Shown here one piece after another: positions 44,393 through 52,859 of a stretch of DNA of 64,000 bases (positions within the stretch are counted from its first letter, which is position 1; each line of letters starts with the position of its first letter). The notes under the pieces were generated by a model. The model saw nothing but the letters and a program-made list of their open reading frames with translations. It did no database searches and was not told the origin of the DNA. Made by a program: the position numbers and the translations under genes. Source of the stretch: Lujinxingia sediminis (GTDB lineage Bacteria > Myxococcota_A > Bradymonadia > Bradymonadales > Bradymonadaceae); assembly GCF_004005565.1 (NCBI RefSeq), contig NZ_SADD01000001.1, positions 1,054,001 through 1,118,000 on the forward strand. Direction: 5' to 3'.

Positions 44393-45553
44393 TTAGCTCA
44401 CGTTGCAGAAGACCTCGTAGTCGATGAAGCCGTTCCACTCGGCGTTTTCACCGCAGAGCGCGCACTCCGGGTCGCGGCGAAGTTTGAGCTCGCGGAACTG
44501 CGTCTTAAGCCCGTCGAAGGTCAAAAGGCGTCCGGCCAGCGGCTCGCCGATGCCCACGATGAGCTTAATGACTTCGATGGCCTGGAGCATGCCGATGACG
44601 CCCGGGATCACGCCGAGCACGCCGGCCTCCTGGCAGCTCGGGGCGAGCTCAGGGGGCGGGGGCTCCGGGTAGAGGCAGCGGTAGCAGGGGCCCTGGTGGG
44701 GAACAAATGAGGTGGCCTGGCCTTCAAAGCGGTAGACCGAACCGTGCACGTTGGGGATGCCCAGGCGCACGCAGGCATCGTTGACCAGGTAGCGGGTCGC
44801 GAAGTTATCGCCGCCGTCGACGACCACGTCGTAGCCCTCAAAGATGTCGAGGACGTTCTCGCTGCTCAGCCAGGTCTGGTGGGTGTGAATCTCGACGTCG
44901 GGGTTAAGCGCTTTCATGCGAGCTTTGGCCGACTCGACCTTGGGAGTGCCCACGGCCTCATCGGTATGCAGGATCTGGCGCTGGAGGTTGGAGCGATCGA
45001 CGACGTCGCTGTCGATGATGCCGATGGTGCCCACGCCGGCTGCCGTCAGGTACATGGCCACCGGGCTGCCCAGCGCGCCCGCTCCGAGCAGGAGTACTTT
45101 CGCGTCGATGAGTTTGCGCTGCCCCTTCTCACCGATCTCGGGGATGACGAGGTGGCGGCTGTAGCGGGTGAGCTGCTCGGAGGTCATCGCTCTGGGGATA
45201 TGCACCGGGTAGCCCGAGCGCTTCCAGGCGGTGAAGCCGCCGGCCATCGACTTGACGTCGGTGTAACCCAGCTCTTCAAGGGAGCGGGCGGCCAGAGCGG
45301 AGCGGTTGCCCCCGGCGCAGTAGAGCACGATCGGGGTATCGCGTTTGGGGACGGCCGTCTCGATCTTCAGGTCGAGCTGACCGCGGGGGATGAATTCGGC
45401 ACCTTCGATATGTCCGTCGACAAACTCTTCGCGCTCGCGCACGTCGATGATGACGGTGGGGGCGTCGGAGGTTTGCAGGGCGCGAACCGCGTCGGTGTCG
45501 GTCTCGGTGATCGTTGCTTTTACGCGCTCAATGAGCTCGTTAATTGTAGCCAC
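44393..45553 (-). CDS. Rhodanese-MoeB/ThiF fusion (sulfur-carrier adenylyltransferase and sulfurtransferase)
   Basis: The 386-residue protein starts at a GTG at 45553 with AGGAG six bases ahead; an ATG at 45574 is the other option. Residues 1-115 form a rhodanese domain (IIDVREREEFVDGHIEGAEF; active Cys in LYCAGGNRSALAA). The E1-like domain follows (RYSRHLVIPEIGEKGQRKL; LLLGAGALGSPVAMYLTAAG; NLQRQILHTDEAVG; CYRCLYP and CALCG zinc cysteines). Such proteins adenylate the C terminus of MoaD, ThiS or a related carrier and may pass sulfur to it. The order rhodanese then E1 is the reverse of eukaryotic MOCS3. The carrier partner is not in the window. Confidence 0.93.
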   Translation of the reverse strand: MATINELIERVKATITETDTDAVRALQTSDAPTVIIDVREREEFVDGHIEGAEFIPRGQLDLKIETAVPKRDTPIVLYCAGGNRSALAARSLEELGYTDVKSMAGGFTAWKRSGYPVHIPRAMTSEQLTRYSRHLVIPEIGEKGQRKLIDAKVLLLGAGALGSPVAMYLTAAGVGTIGIIDSDVVDRSNLQRQILHTDEAVGTPKVESAKARMKALNPDVEIHTHQTWLSSENVLDIFEGYDVVVDGGDNFATRYLVNDACVRLGIPNVHGSVYRFEGQATSFVPHQGPCYRCLYPEPPPPELAPSCQEAGVLGVIPGVIGMLQAIEVIKLIVGIGEPLAGRLLTFDGLKTQFRELKLRRDPECALCGENAEWNGFIDYEVFCNVS

Positions 45554-45656
45554 AATGAACTCCTGAAATGGCATGGGTCGTGGGGCGAGGCATCAATTTC
45601 CGGGAGATGAACACCGGGGCTCGCCAGGTTATTCATACTTCGTGGGTGTGGATTGT

Positions 45657-48530
45657 TCAACGCGTGGATTCTTCGTCGGAACCCCGGCGTTCCTCGCGTT
45701 CATCGAGGGCGTCGCGGAACTCCTCGATGTCATCTCGGGCGTCGTCGATGGCCACGCGCCCCTGGATTTGCGTCAGGGTATCGCGCAGCTGAGGGCGAAG
45801 GGGGCGAGGCAGGGTGGTCGCAAGGGCCTGCAGCTCTTCGACCAGCGCGGGATCTGCAAAGAATGCCAGCGCCTGCAAGGCTGCAATGCGCAGATCTTCG
45901 GGGGCGTCGTCATCGGCAACGAAGGCCAGGATGTTGGCTCGGGCCGCAGGCGTACGACGCGTCCCCATGGCGTTGAGCGCCTGCCTGCGAAGCTCGCCGG
46001 CCAGGGAGGGATCTTCGGTGAAGGTTGCCGCGACGGTGGGGTGCGTGCCACGGGCGATCGTGAGCAATTCGGCGTCGACATCGGGGTCATCGTGCATTCC
46101 GAGCATGCTCACCAGCTGACGCAGCACCGAGGCGCGCAGGCCGGGGATGGCCAGGGTCTGATCGATGGCCGCACGGGAGACGGGGCGGCGGTGGTGACGA
46201 AGCGCGCGCAGCGCCACCGGAACCCGCTCGCCATTGGGGTGCTCGACGAGCAGGCGCTCCAGGTAGGGGAGGGCGTCGGGGTGGGCGGAGGCGGCCAGGA
46301 TATCAAGCCCGCGATGAAGGCCGGTATGCCAGCGCTCGCGCTCCACATAGTCGATGACCGAGGGGGTGGCGGGCTCGGCATCGTCTCGGGATCCGATGGC
46401 ACCAACTGCCGCGATGCGCACGTCGGGGGAGGCGTCGTTGAGCGCACGCTCCAGGGCCTGACGGGCGTCCTCACCCGGGTAGAGCGTGAGCGCGCCGGCG
46501 GCCGCCGCGCGAATGAGGGGATCGGGATCATCGCTCAGAAGGCCGCCAAGGTGCTTCACCCCCTGTGGATGCAAAAAGGAGCCGAGGGCTTCAATGGCCC
46601 GGAGGCGGTGACGCCGCACCTGGCTTGTCTGGACCAGGTGCCACAGCGCGTCGACGTCATCGAGTTGGCCTGGCTCATCGCTCATATCGCGTCGGGCGAT
46701 GAGGCCGATGGCGCTGAGGGCGTCTTCGGTCCTCGGGCTGTCGGGTGCGGTCTCGGCCGCCGCGACCAGGAGGGGGAGCATCACCACGCCGCCATTTGCG
46801 ACGGCTCGTACGCGCTCATTGCGCAAGCGGTCGGGGCCCTGACCGAAGGCGCTGATGAGGCGCTCAAGTTGGCTCGGAGTGCCGAGCCTTCCGATCAGGC
46901 GCACCGCGTCGACGTATTTGCGTTCGGTGGGGTTGAGTTCGTCGAGAAGATCGAGCAGCGGATCGGCGGCGCGGCCGCCGTGGGAGGCGATCGCGCGCTG
47001 CGTGGATCGGTAGTCGGCGGCGTCGGTGCGTACCCGGCTAAGATGCGCCATCAACGTGGGGACGGCATCTTCGGCGGGCAGGGTGGCCAACATCGGCACG
47101 GCGCGGTCGCGCGCGGTGGCGTCATCGCTGCGCAGCACAGTGTCGACCGCGCTGACCGTTGCCGCCGGGATGCGAGAGGTCATCCGCGAGAGTTGGTCGC
47201 GGCGCGGGGCCTGGGGCTCGCGGACCACCTCCTCCACGATAAGGCGGGCCGTTTCATCTTCTGTGGGGGCGTCGACCGTCGAGGTCAGCGAGAGCTCGGA
47301 GATGGCAACCGAGTTCCCCAGGCGGCGGCGCTCTGCCTCCGGGGCGCGGGCCATCGCGCCAGGCTCGGAGGCCAGGATCATGGCTGAGAGGCAGCTTGTG
47401 TAGACGGGTTCGGGGAAGGTCACGCTCAGCCCGCCGGCTTCAAAGAGCGCGCTCTGTGAGACGTCGGGGAGCGTGACACGAAAGCGAAGACCGTCGCTCA
47501 GGCCGACGAGCAGCTCGGTGGGGCGCGCGTAGCTCTCGTAATGCTCGGCGGATCGGCCATGGCCGGGAAAGATGCGCAGGCCACGAATGGGCACGGCGGT
47601 GGTCACGGTGGCGCTGACATATTCGCCCTCTCCACCATCGCCACTGCCCTCGATCCAGGCCGTCTGGAGGTCGGTGTCTCCCAGAGAGATGGGGCGAGCG
47701 GGCAGCCCTCCGATCGGCGCCCCGCGAACGTCGCTGCTGGCCAGCGCCCAGCTGAAGATGTTGGTCGTCAAGGGGGCGTGGAAGGCCTGCTCGGGCAGTG
47801 ATGCCTGAAGAACGATGGCTTCCTGAAGTTGAAGATCGATGCGATCGCCGGCGACAAAGCGGCCCTGGCCCGGGTCGAAGATCTCAAAGCCGCGGTCCTC
47901 TTCCTTTTGCAGGCCACAGAATTTCGTGCCGCGTGTGCCGTCCGCGCGCACCAGCGCCGTGGTGGTTGCGGAGGTGTCTGGGGCGACCTCCCTGAACCCC
48001 AGGGAGGCGCCGCCGTCGAGGCGCGTGAACTCGCCACGGCCGACCACCCCGCAGCTCCATCCCGTCGAGCTGTTGGCGCGGTCGATCCACATCGCGATCT
48101 GATAGACCGGAGGATCGAGCGGTCCGCTCTGATGGTCCGCGCGCGCCTCAAGAAGCAGCGCGTAGCCATGTTCGGTGAGTTTTCGGGTCTGGATTTGGAA
48201 GGTGTAAAAGTTCTGCCCGACCTCTTCGGGGAGGGTTGTGCGGCAGATGGCGGAGGTGCGTGCCGGGCCGCCGGCGAGCTCGACGTTCCAGATGCGCTCG
48301 TCGGCATCGGCACGTTTGTAGATGTTGAGCTGAAGTTCGGGGCGACGCCGCTCCAACGTCACCGTCTCACTGAAGTGCTCGATACGCTCCGGGGCGCTGA
48401 GCTGGGCGCTGACAGGCGACGCCGTCATCAGGAGCGATGCGGCGGCAAGAAGCCCGGAGGTGACCGGGATCCCACGCGACTTCAACAGGGAGTGGACGGG
48501 GGAGGGCGCGCCAGGGGGCGACATGAACAT
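45657..48530 (-). CDS. Exported HEAT-repeat protein with NADase-type glycan-binding-like domain
   Basis: The 957-residue product starts with a signal peptide (GLLAAASLLMTASPVSA). A beta-rich N-terminal region spans about 45-250. Residues of about 260-400 resemble the NADase-type glycan-binding / discoidin-like domain (TAWIEGSGDGGEGEYVSATV, IRGLRIFPGHG). The rest is a long helical repeat solenoid of about 450 residues with HEAT-type pairs (HLGGLLSDDPDPLIRAAAAG, LERALNDASPDVRIAAVGAIG). It ends in an acidic, Arg-rich tail. No catalytic motif is visible. A periplasmic or surface scaffold that binds a carbohydrate is the best guess. Confidence 0.85.
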   Translation of the reverse strand: MFMSPPGAPSPVHSLLKSRGIPVTSGLLAAASLLMTASPVSAQLSAPERIEHFSETVTLERRRPELQLNIYKRADADERIWNVELAGGPARTSAICRTTLPEEVGQNFYTFQIQTRKLTEHGYALLLEARADHQSGPLDPPVYQIAMWIDRANSSTGWSCGVVGRGEFTRLDGGASLGFREVAPDTSATTTALVRADGTRGTKFCGLQKEEDRGFEIFDPGQGRFVAGDRIDLQLQEAIVLQASLPEQAFHAPLTTNIFSWALASSDVRGAPIGGLPARPISLGDTDLQTAWIEGSGDGGEGEYVSATVTTAVPIRGLRIFPGHGRSAEHYESYARPTELLVGLSDGLRFRVTLPDVSQSALFEAGGLSVTFPEPVYTSCLSAMILASEPGAMARAPEAERRRLGNSVAISELSLTSTVDAPTEDETARLIVEEVVREPQAPRRDQLSRMTSRIPAATVSAVDTVLRSDDATARDRAVPMLATLPAEDAVPTLMAHLSRVRTDAADYRSTQRAIASHGGRAADPLLDLLDELNPTERKYVDAVRLIGRLGTPSQLERLISAFGQGPDRLRNERVRAVANGGVVMLPLLVAAAETAPDSPRTEDALSAIGLIARRDMSDEPGQLDDVDALWHLVQTSQVRRHRLRAIEALGSFLHPQGVKHLGGLLSDDPDPLIRAAAAGALTLYPGEDARQALERALNDASPDVRIAAVGAIGSRDDAEPATPSVIDYVERERWHTGLHRGLDILAASAHPDALPYLERLLVEHPNGERVPVALRALRHHRRPVSRAAIDQTLAIPGLRASVLRQLVSMLGMHDDPDVDAELLTIARGTHPTVAATFTEDPSLAGELRRQALNAMGTRRTPAARANILAFVADDDAPEDLRIAALQALAFFADPALVEELQALATTLPRPLRPQLRDTLTQIQGRVAIDDARDDIEEFRDALDEREERRGSDEESTR

Positions 48531-48575
48531 GAACGATCCAGGGCTTTGGGACGCGCGTTGGGGGCTGGCGATTTT

Positions 48576-48604
48576 TTGACACCCCGGCGGGGCGCTCTTA
48601 CCGT
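48576..48604 (+). promoter_or_regulatory. Probable sigma-70 promoter of the maf-yggS-proC cluster
   Basis: A perfect TTGACA (48576-48581) and TACCGT (48599-48604) are spaced by 17 bases, 38 bases ahead of the maf start. The -35 is ideal; the -10 is only 3/6. Confidence 0.47.
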
Positions 48605-48642
48605 CGGGACGGAGTTTGAATCACGCGTAATCAGGACGTCGA

Positions 48643-49281
48643 ATGGACATCATCACCAAGAGTTCCCCCCGGGTCGTGCTTGCCAGCGGCTCACCGCGTC
48701 GCCTCGAGCTGATGCAGCGCCTGGGGTTTGAGCCGCTCGTCTATAAGAGCGACATCGAGGAGATACCCCGCGCCGGGGAGTCGCCGGAAGCATATACTCT
48801 GCGGCTCGCCAGGGAAAAGGGCGAGGCCGTGGCAGATGCGTTGGCCGACACCCCCGAGCTGCCCGGGTGGGTGCTCTCCGCAGACACGATCGTCACGCTC
48901 GACGGCGATGTACTGGAGAAGCCTGGCGATGAGGCCGACGCCTGCGCGATGCTCGCCCGACTTTCCGGTACCCGGCACGAGGTTATCACCGCCTACTGCT
49001 GGACCTGGCGGGCGCCGGGCCAGCCGGTCGAAGCGCGCATCTCAAAAGCGGTGGCGGTACGCGCCGACGTGTGGATGCGCGAGCTGAGCGAGGAGAACAT
49101 CCGACGCTACGTCGCCAGTGGCGAGCCGATGGATAAGGCCGGAAGCTACGGCATTCAGGACCTCGGCAGCACCTTTGTGCGTCGGATTGAGGGCTCTTAC
49201 TTCTGTGTGGTGGGACTGCCGGTCTGCGAGGTCGTGGAGACGCTCGAGGAACTCGGTGGACTGAAGGGGTTTCCGCTATGA
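48643..49281 (+). CDS. maf: Maf-family nucleotide pyrophosphatase
   Basis: The 212-residue product hydrolyses non-canonical or canonical nucleoside triphosphates. It has the family opening VVLASGSPRRLELMQRLGF near residue 7 and LADTPELPGWVLSADTIVTL. DKAGSYGIQDLGSTFVRRIEGSYFCVVGLP is the catalytic C-terminal signature. AGGA precedes the ATG. Maf proteins are tied to septum formation in several bacteria. The next gene overlaps its stop by 4 bases (ATGA). Confidence 0.95.
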   Translation: MDIITKSSPRVVLASGSPRRLELMQRLGFEPLVYKSDIEEIPRAGESPEAYTLRLAREKGEAVADALADTPELPGWVLSADTIVTLDGDVLEKPGDEADACAMLARLSGTRHEVITAYCWTWRAPGQPVEARISKAVAVRADVWMRELSEENIRRYVASGEPMDKAGSYGIQDLGSTFVRRIEGSYFCVVGLPVCEVVETLEELGGLKGFPL

Positions 49282-50006
49282 GCGCATCATCTGGCATCGA
49301 TCGTCACCGGTTGAAGTCGTGTCTGGATGAGGTGGAGGCACGCATTCAGGCTGCCTGCGCCCGCGCCGGACGCGAACGCGATGAGGTCACGCTGATCGCG
49401 GTCAGCAAGACCCACCCGATCGAGGCGATTGAGGCGTTGGCAGATCTCGGCGTGAGCGATTTTGGCGAATCGTATGTCCAGGAGTGGCAGGAGAAGGCCC
49501 GAGAACTCGAAGACAGCGTGCGCTGGCACTTCATCGGCGGGCTGCAGTCCAACAAGGCGCGCTTTGTTGCAGGCGACGTTGCGCTGATTCATTCGGTGGA
49601 TCGCAAGAGCCTGGTTAACGCGCTCGCGCGTCGATCGGAGGCGCCTGTGAATGTGCTTCTGCAGGTCAACATCAGTGGCGAGCGGAGCAAAGGCGGGGTG
49701 GAGCCCGAGGAACTCAATGCCTTTTACGCCAGCGTGGTGGCCAGCCCGGAGCTACGGGTCTGCGGCGTGATGGGGATGGCCCCTTACGCCGATGACCCCG
49801 AAGACGCTCGCCAGTACTTTCGACGGCTTCGCGAGCTTTTTGATGGGCTCGTGGCCTACGCGCGAGAGCATGCCCCGCAGCGTGCTGACGAGATTCGTGA
49901 GATCTCGATGGGAATGTCGGGAGATTTTGAAGTGGCGATTGAGGAAGGCGCGACGCTGATTCGCGTGGGGAGCGCGCTCTTTGGAGAGAGACATTATGAT
50001 GCATGA
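49278..50006 (+). CDS. yggS: YggS-family PLP-binding protein (PLP homeostasis)
   Basis: The 242-residue protein carries pyridoxal phosphate and controls its free pool. Family motifs are TLIAVSKTHPIEAIEALADLG (Lys is the cofactor Schiff base, near residue 40), DFGESYVQEW, WHFIGGLQSNKARF and SVDRKSLVNALAR. VLLQVNISGERSKGGVEPEEL and ISMGMSGDFEVAIEEGATLIRVGSALFG complete the set. It overlaps maf by 4 bases and proC by 11 bases, so the three are translated together. Confidence 0.96.
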   Translation: MSASSGIDRHRLKSCLDEVEARIQAACARAGRERDEVTLIAVSKTHPIEAIEALADLGVSDFGESYVQEWQEKARELEDSVRWHFIGGLQSNKARFVAGDVALIHSVDRKSLVNALARRSEAPVNVLLQVNISGERSKGGVEPEELNAFYASVVASPELRVCGVMGMAPYADDPEDARQYFRRLRELFDGLVAYAREHAPQRADEIREISMGMSGDFEVAIEEGATLIRVGSALFGERHYDA

Positions 50007-50967
50007 ATCCGATGACACGCCTGAAATTACGCCATCTGCCGACACCGAGACGCGTGTGGTGCCCGCCCTTGCCGATGAGACGCCGAGCTTTGATGCGCGC
50101 CTGGATGACTACCTGGTGATCCTGCTGGGGTGCGGGAAGATGGGGCGCGCGCTGGCCGAGGGCTGGATCGACAGCGGCGCGCTCGACCCGCGGCGGCTTG
50201 TCTGCCTGGATGCCCATGAGAAGACAGCGCAGGATCTGGCCGATGATTTAGACGCGCGTGAGGCTATCCCGGAGATCGAACTCGATGAGAACGATCAACC
50301 CACGCGGCGTCCGCGCCTGTATGTCGTGGCCGTCAAACCCGGCGATGTGCGCGCGGTGCTGGAGTCGCGCCACGAGGAGTTTACCGACGAGGACACGATC
50401 ATCTCGATCGCTGCCGGCGTAAAGATCGCGTCGATGCGCCGCTACGCCGGGCCACTTGCCGGGATGGCGCGCGCGATGCCCAACACCCCTGCGCTGGTCG
50501 GCGCCGGGGTGACCGGCGTGATGGGAGACGGCACTGTCGATATGGCGGCGGTGGGCGCGCTCTTTGAGGCGGTCGGGAAAGTCGTGCGCATCAAAGACGA
50601 AGATCATTTTCACGCACTCACGGCCATCAGCGGCAGCGGCCCGGCCTATATCTTTACCGCGGTGGAGGCGCTGGCCGACGGAGGCGTCTTTATGGGCCTG
50701 GACCGCAAGACCGCCATTGAGCTCGCCAGCGGGGTGATGGAGGGGGCCGCTCGCCTGGCCCAGGAGCGCAGCTACGTGCACACCGCGGAGCTCAAAGATC
50801 AGGTGGCCAGCCCGGGAGGTACGACCATCGCGGCGCTGGTCGCGTTGGAGGAGCATGGGTTTCGCCATGCTTTGATTCGCGCTGTGGAGGCCGCAGCCCG
50901 GCGAAGTGCCGAGTTGAGCGAAGAGGTCTCCGAACGCCGGATCGAAGAAGAAGGACCCATCGGGTAG
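49996..50967 (+). CDS. proC: Pyrroline-5-carboxylate reductase
   Basis: ProC makes proline from pyrroline-5-carboxylate. I start at the ATG at 49996 after GGAGAGAG; a TTG at 49981 is a weaker choice. The 323-residue product has an N-terminal 30-residue acidic extension, then ILLGCGKMGRALAEGWID (NADPH turn), AVKPGDVRAVLE and ARAMPNTPALVGAGVTG. The family signature is TAISGSGPAYIFTAVEALADGGVFMGL, followed by LKDQVASPGGTTIAAL near the C terminus. An insert after the first strands (LDAREAIPEIELDENDQPTRR) is unusual. Confidence 0.95.
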   Translation: MMHESDDTPEITPSADTETRVVPALADETPSFDARLDDYLVILLGCGKMGRALAEGWIDSGALDPRRLVCLDAHEKTAQDLADDLDAREAIPEIELDENDQPTRRPRLYVVAVKPGDVRAVLESRHEEFTDEDTIISIAAGVKIASMRRYAGPLAGMARAMPNTPALVGAGVTGVMGDGTVDMAAVGALFEAVGKVVRIKDEDHFHALTAISGSGPAYIFTAVEALADGGVFMGLDRKTAIELASGVMEGAARLAQERSYVHTAELKDQVASPGGTTIAALVALEEHGFRHALIRAVEAAARRSAELSEEVSERRIEEEGPIG

Positions 50968-51036
50968 AGCGTTTCGCTTGCAACACCCCACGGGAGCAGG
51001 GAAGCACCCACGTCAATGCCATGGATGAGGTAGAAG

Positions 51037-51678
51037 ATGTTCAAGTTCAGCGCCGATGATATCGCCAATCAATCCTTTCAGTCGAAGTTTCGGGGCTACG
51101 ATCCGGACCAGGTCCATGAGTTTCTGGAGGGTCTGGCCCGCGAATGGCGTCAGGTGCAAGATGCCGTGCGTCGGATGCAGGACGAACTCGACGAGCAGAC
51201 CCGGGAGCTGCGCGACTACCGTCGACGTGAGCGCAGTCTGGTCGAGGCGCTGGAGATGGCCCGGCAGGTCGCCGAAGAGATTCGCCATCAGGCCGATCGC
51301 GACGCGGAACTGGTGCTGGCCGAGACCGAATTGAAGGCCGAGCGCATGCTCACCCGTGCCGAGCAGAAGGTGGGCCAGCTGCGCTCGGAGATGCTGGAGT
51401 TGCATCAGCATCGGGTGCGCTTTCAGAGCGAACTCAAACATATGGTCGAGAGCTATGGCGCGATGATCGCGCATTTTGAGCAGCGCGCCGAAGGCGTGGA
51501 GGTGCTCCCGCCGATTCCCGGCCACGCGCCCAGCCCGATCTCACCACGTGTCGAAGAGAGCGCTCAGGCAGCCGAGAGCGATGATGGCGAGGAGGTCGAA
51601 GACGACGCGCTTCTCGACGAGCGTCCGCGCCGCCACACCTCGCCAGGGATGATAGCTGGTTCCAGCACGTCGCATTGA
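51037..51678 (+). CDS. DivIVA-domain protein
   Basis: The 213-residue protein starts MFKFSADDIANQSFQSKFRGYDPDQVHEFL, the membrane-binding N-terminal motif of DivIVA/GpsB-type proteins. A long coiled coil follows (RELRDYRRRERSLVEALEMARQVAEEI; ERMLTRAEQKVGQLRSEMLE) and an acidic tail. DivIVA marks curved membranes at poles and septa and recruits partners. The yggS-proC-divIVA order recalls the yggS-ylmD-sepF-yggT-divIVA cell-division neighbourhood of Gram-positive bacteria. The target in this organism is not known. Confidence 0.9.
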   Translation: MFKFSADDIANQSFQSKFRGYDPDQVHEFLEGLAREWRQVQDAVRRMQDELDEQTRELRDYRRRERSLVEALEMARQVAEEIRHQADRDAELVLAETELKAERMLTRAEQKVGQLRSEMLELHQHRVRFQSELKHMVESYGAMIAHFEQRAEGVEVLPPIPGHAPSPISPRVEESAQAAESDDGEEVEDDALLDERPRRHTSPGMIAGSSTSH

Positions 51679-51799
51679 GGGAAGAGGGGGGCGATAAGAG
51701 ATCGTTTGGTGGTTGGGCTGATGTGCGTACCTCTTTGTGCGGCGCATCGTGCAATGATTGCGTGATGCGCGCCCACCCCCTGTGATCTTCGAGGTCGAT

Positions 51800-52780
51800 G
51801 TGAAGTTGTTGCGCGCCACCCTTGTTGCGATCGTCGTTGTTGCATGCACGATCTTCAGTACGTCGGCCTGGTCGGAGGTGATGCCCGGGTTGGTCACACG
51901 GCCCGGCGCTGAGGTTGCGCTGACCTACTACTATCCCGAGCCCTTTGAGCCCGCCATCTCGCAGCTCGACGCGGAGGCCACCGCGGTGGTTGAGGCGCTG
52001 GAGCGTCGTCTGGGGCTTGATGCGCTTGAGGACGTCGAGGTCTACCTTTTGCGCGACATGAACACCTACTTTGAGTGGCAGGGGGTTGAGTACCGCCCCT
52101 CCAGCTGGGCGGTGGGGCTCTCGTTGAGCGACCGCTCCACCGTGCTGGTCAAGCACGGGGTGGGCTCGGCGGCGGAGCCGGTGGACATTCGCAAAACCTT
52201 TATCCATGAGCTTGCGCATGTGGCGGTGGACCGCGCCCGCGCCGGGCATCATGTGCCGCGGTGGTTCAACGAGGGCTTTGCGGTGCTGCACGCCGAGGAG
52301 TGGACGCCGGAGCGCAGCGACACGTTGACGCGGGCGGCATCGACCGGAAGCGTCATGGCCTTCTCGGCCCTGGATCGTTATTTCCCGCCGCATCATCAGT
52401 CAGTGTCGCTGGCCTACGCGCAGAGCTTCCACTTTGTACGCCACCTGGAGCAGCGCTTCGGGGAGAACTTCTTTGCCGAAGTGATGGCCCTGGTGCGCCA
52501 GGGAACGTCCTTTGACGAGGCGGTGCATGCGAGCAGCGGGAGCACGCTCAGCGCGCTGGAGACGCAGTGGAGGCAGGAGCTGGAGGAGGGTGCGTCGTTC
52601 TGGGCGATCTTGAGTGACGTCAACGCGCTATTTTTTGGCGCCTCCTTTCTTTTCCTTGTAGCGTTCGCGTTGCGCGTGATGCGAAAGCGCCGCCAGGCGC
52701 AAGCAATGGTCGACGATGACGACCCCGGGCCGTGGGATTACGACCCGTCGCTTTACCCCTTGCCTGGCCAGGATCGCTGA
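51800..52780 (+). CDS. Exported, membrane-anchored gluzincin (peptidase MA-like) metallopeptidase
   Basis: The GTG at 51800 with GAGG before it gives a 326-residue protein with a signal peptide (LLRATLVAIVVVACTIFSTSAWS). The zinc motif FIHELAHVAVDRA lies near residue 136; the third ligand is in PRWFNEGFAVLHAEEW, as in gluzincins. A second helix (NALFFGASFLFLVAFALRVM, about 275-295) anchors the catalytic domain outside the cytoplasm. The C-terminal 30 residues are cytosolic and acidic. The substrate is unknown. It follows the divIVA gene. Confidence 0.85.
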   Translation: MKLLRATLVAIVVVACTIFSTSAWSEVMPGLVTRPGAEVALTYYYPEPFEPAISQLDAEATAVVEALERRLGLDALEDVEVYLLRDMNTYFEWQGVEYRPSSWAVGLSLSDRSTVLVKHGVGSAAEPVDIRKTFIHELAHVAVDRARAGHHVPRWFNEGFAVLHAEEWTPERSDTLTRAASTGSVMAFSALDRYFPPHHQSVSLAYAQSFHFVRHLEQRFGENFFAEVMALVRQGTSFDEAVHASSGSTLSALETQWRQELEEGASFWAILSDVNALFFGASFLFLVAFALRVMRKRRQAQAMVDDDDPGPWDYDPSLYPLPGQDR

Positions 52781-52859
52781 GATCGCGTCGCGCCGGCTGC
52801 CACGGATGGCAGCACACGCAGGCTTCGACACGAACGACGATTGTAGCCAGGAGCTAAGG

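Noticed and set aside
45573-47387. A 604-codon plus-strand frame opposite the HEAT-repeat gene
   Set aside because: Glycine-rich antisense shadow; the minus strand has a signal peptide and HEAT repeats.
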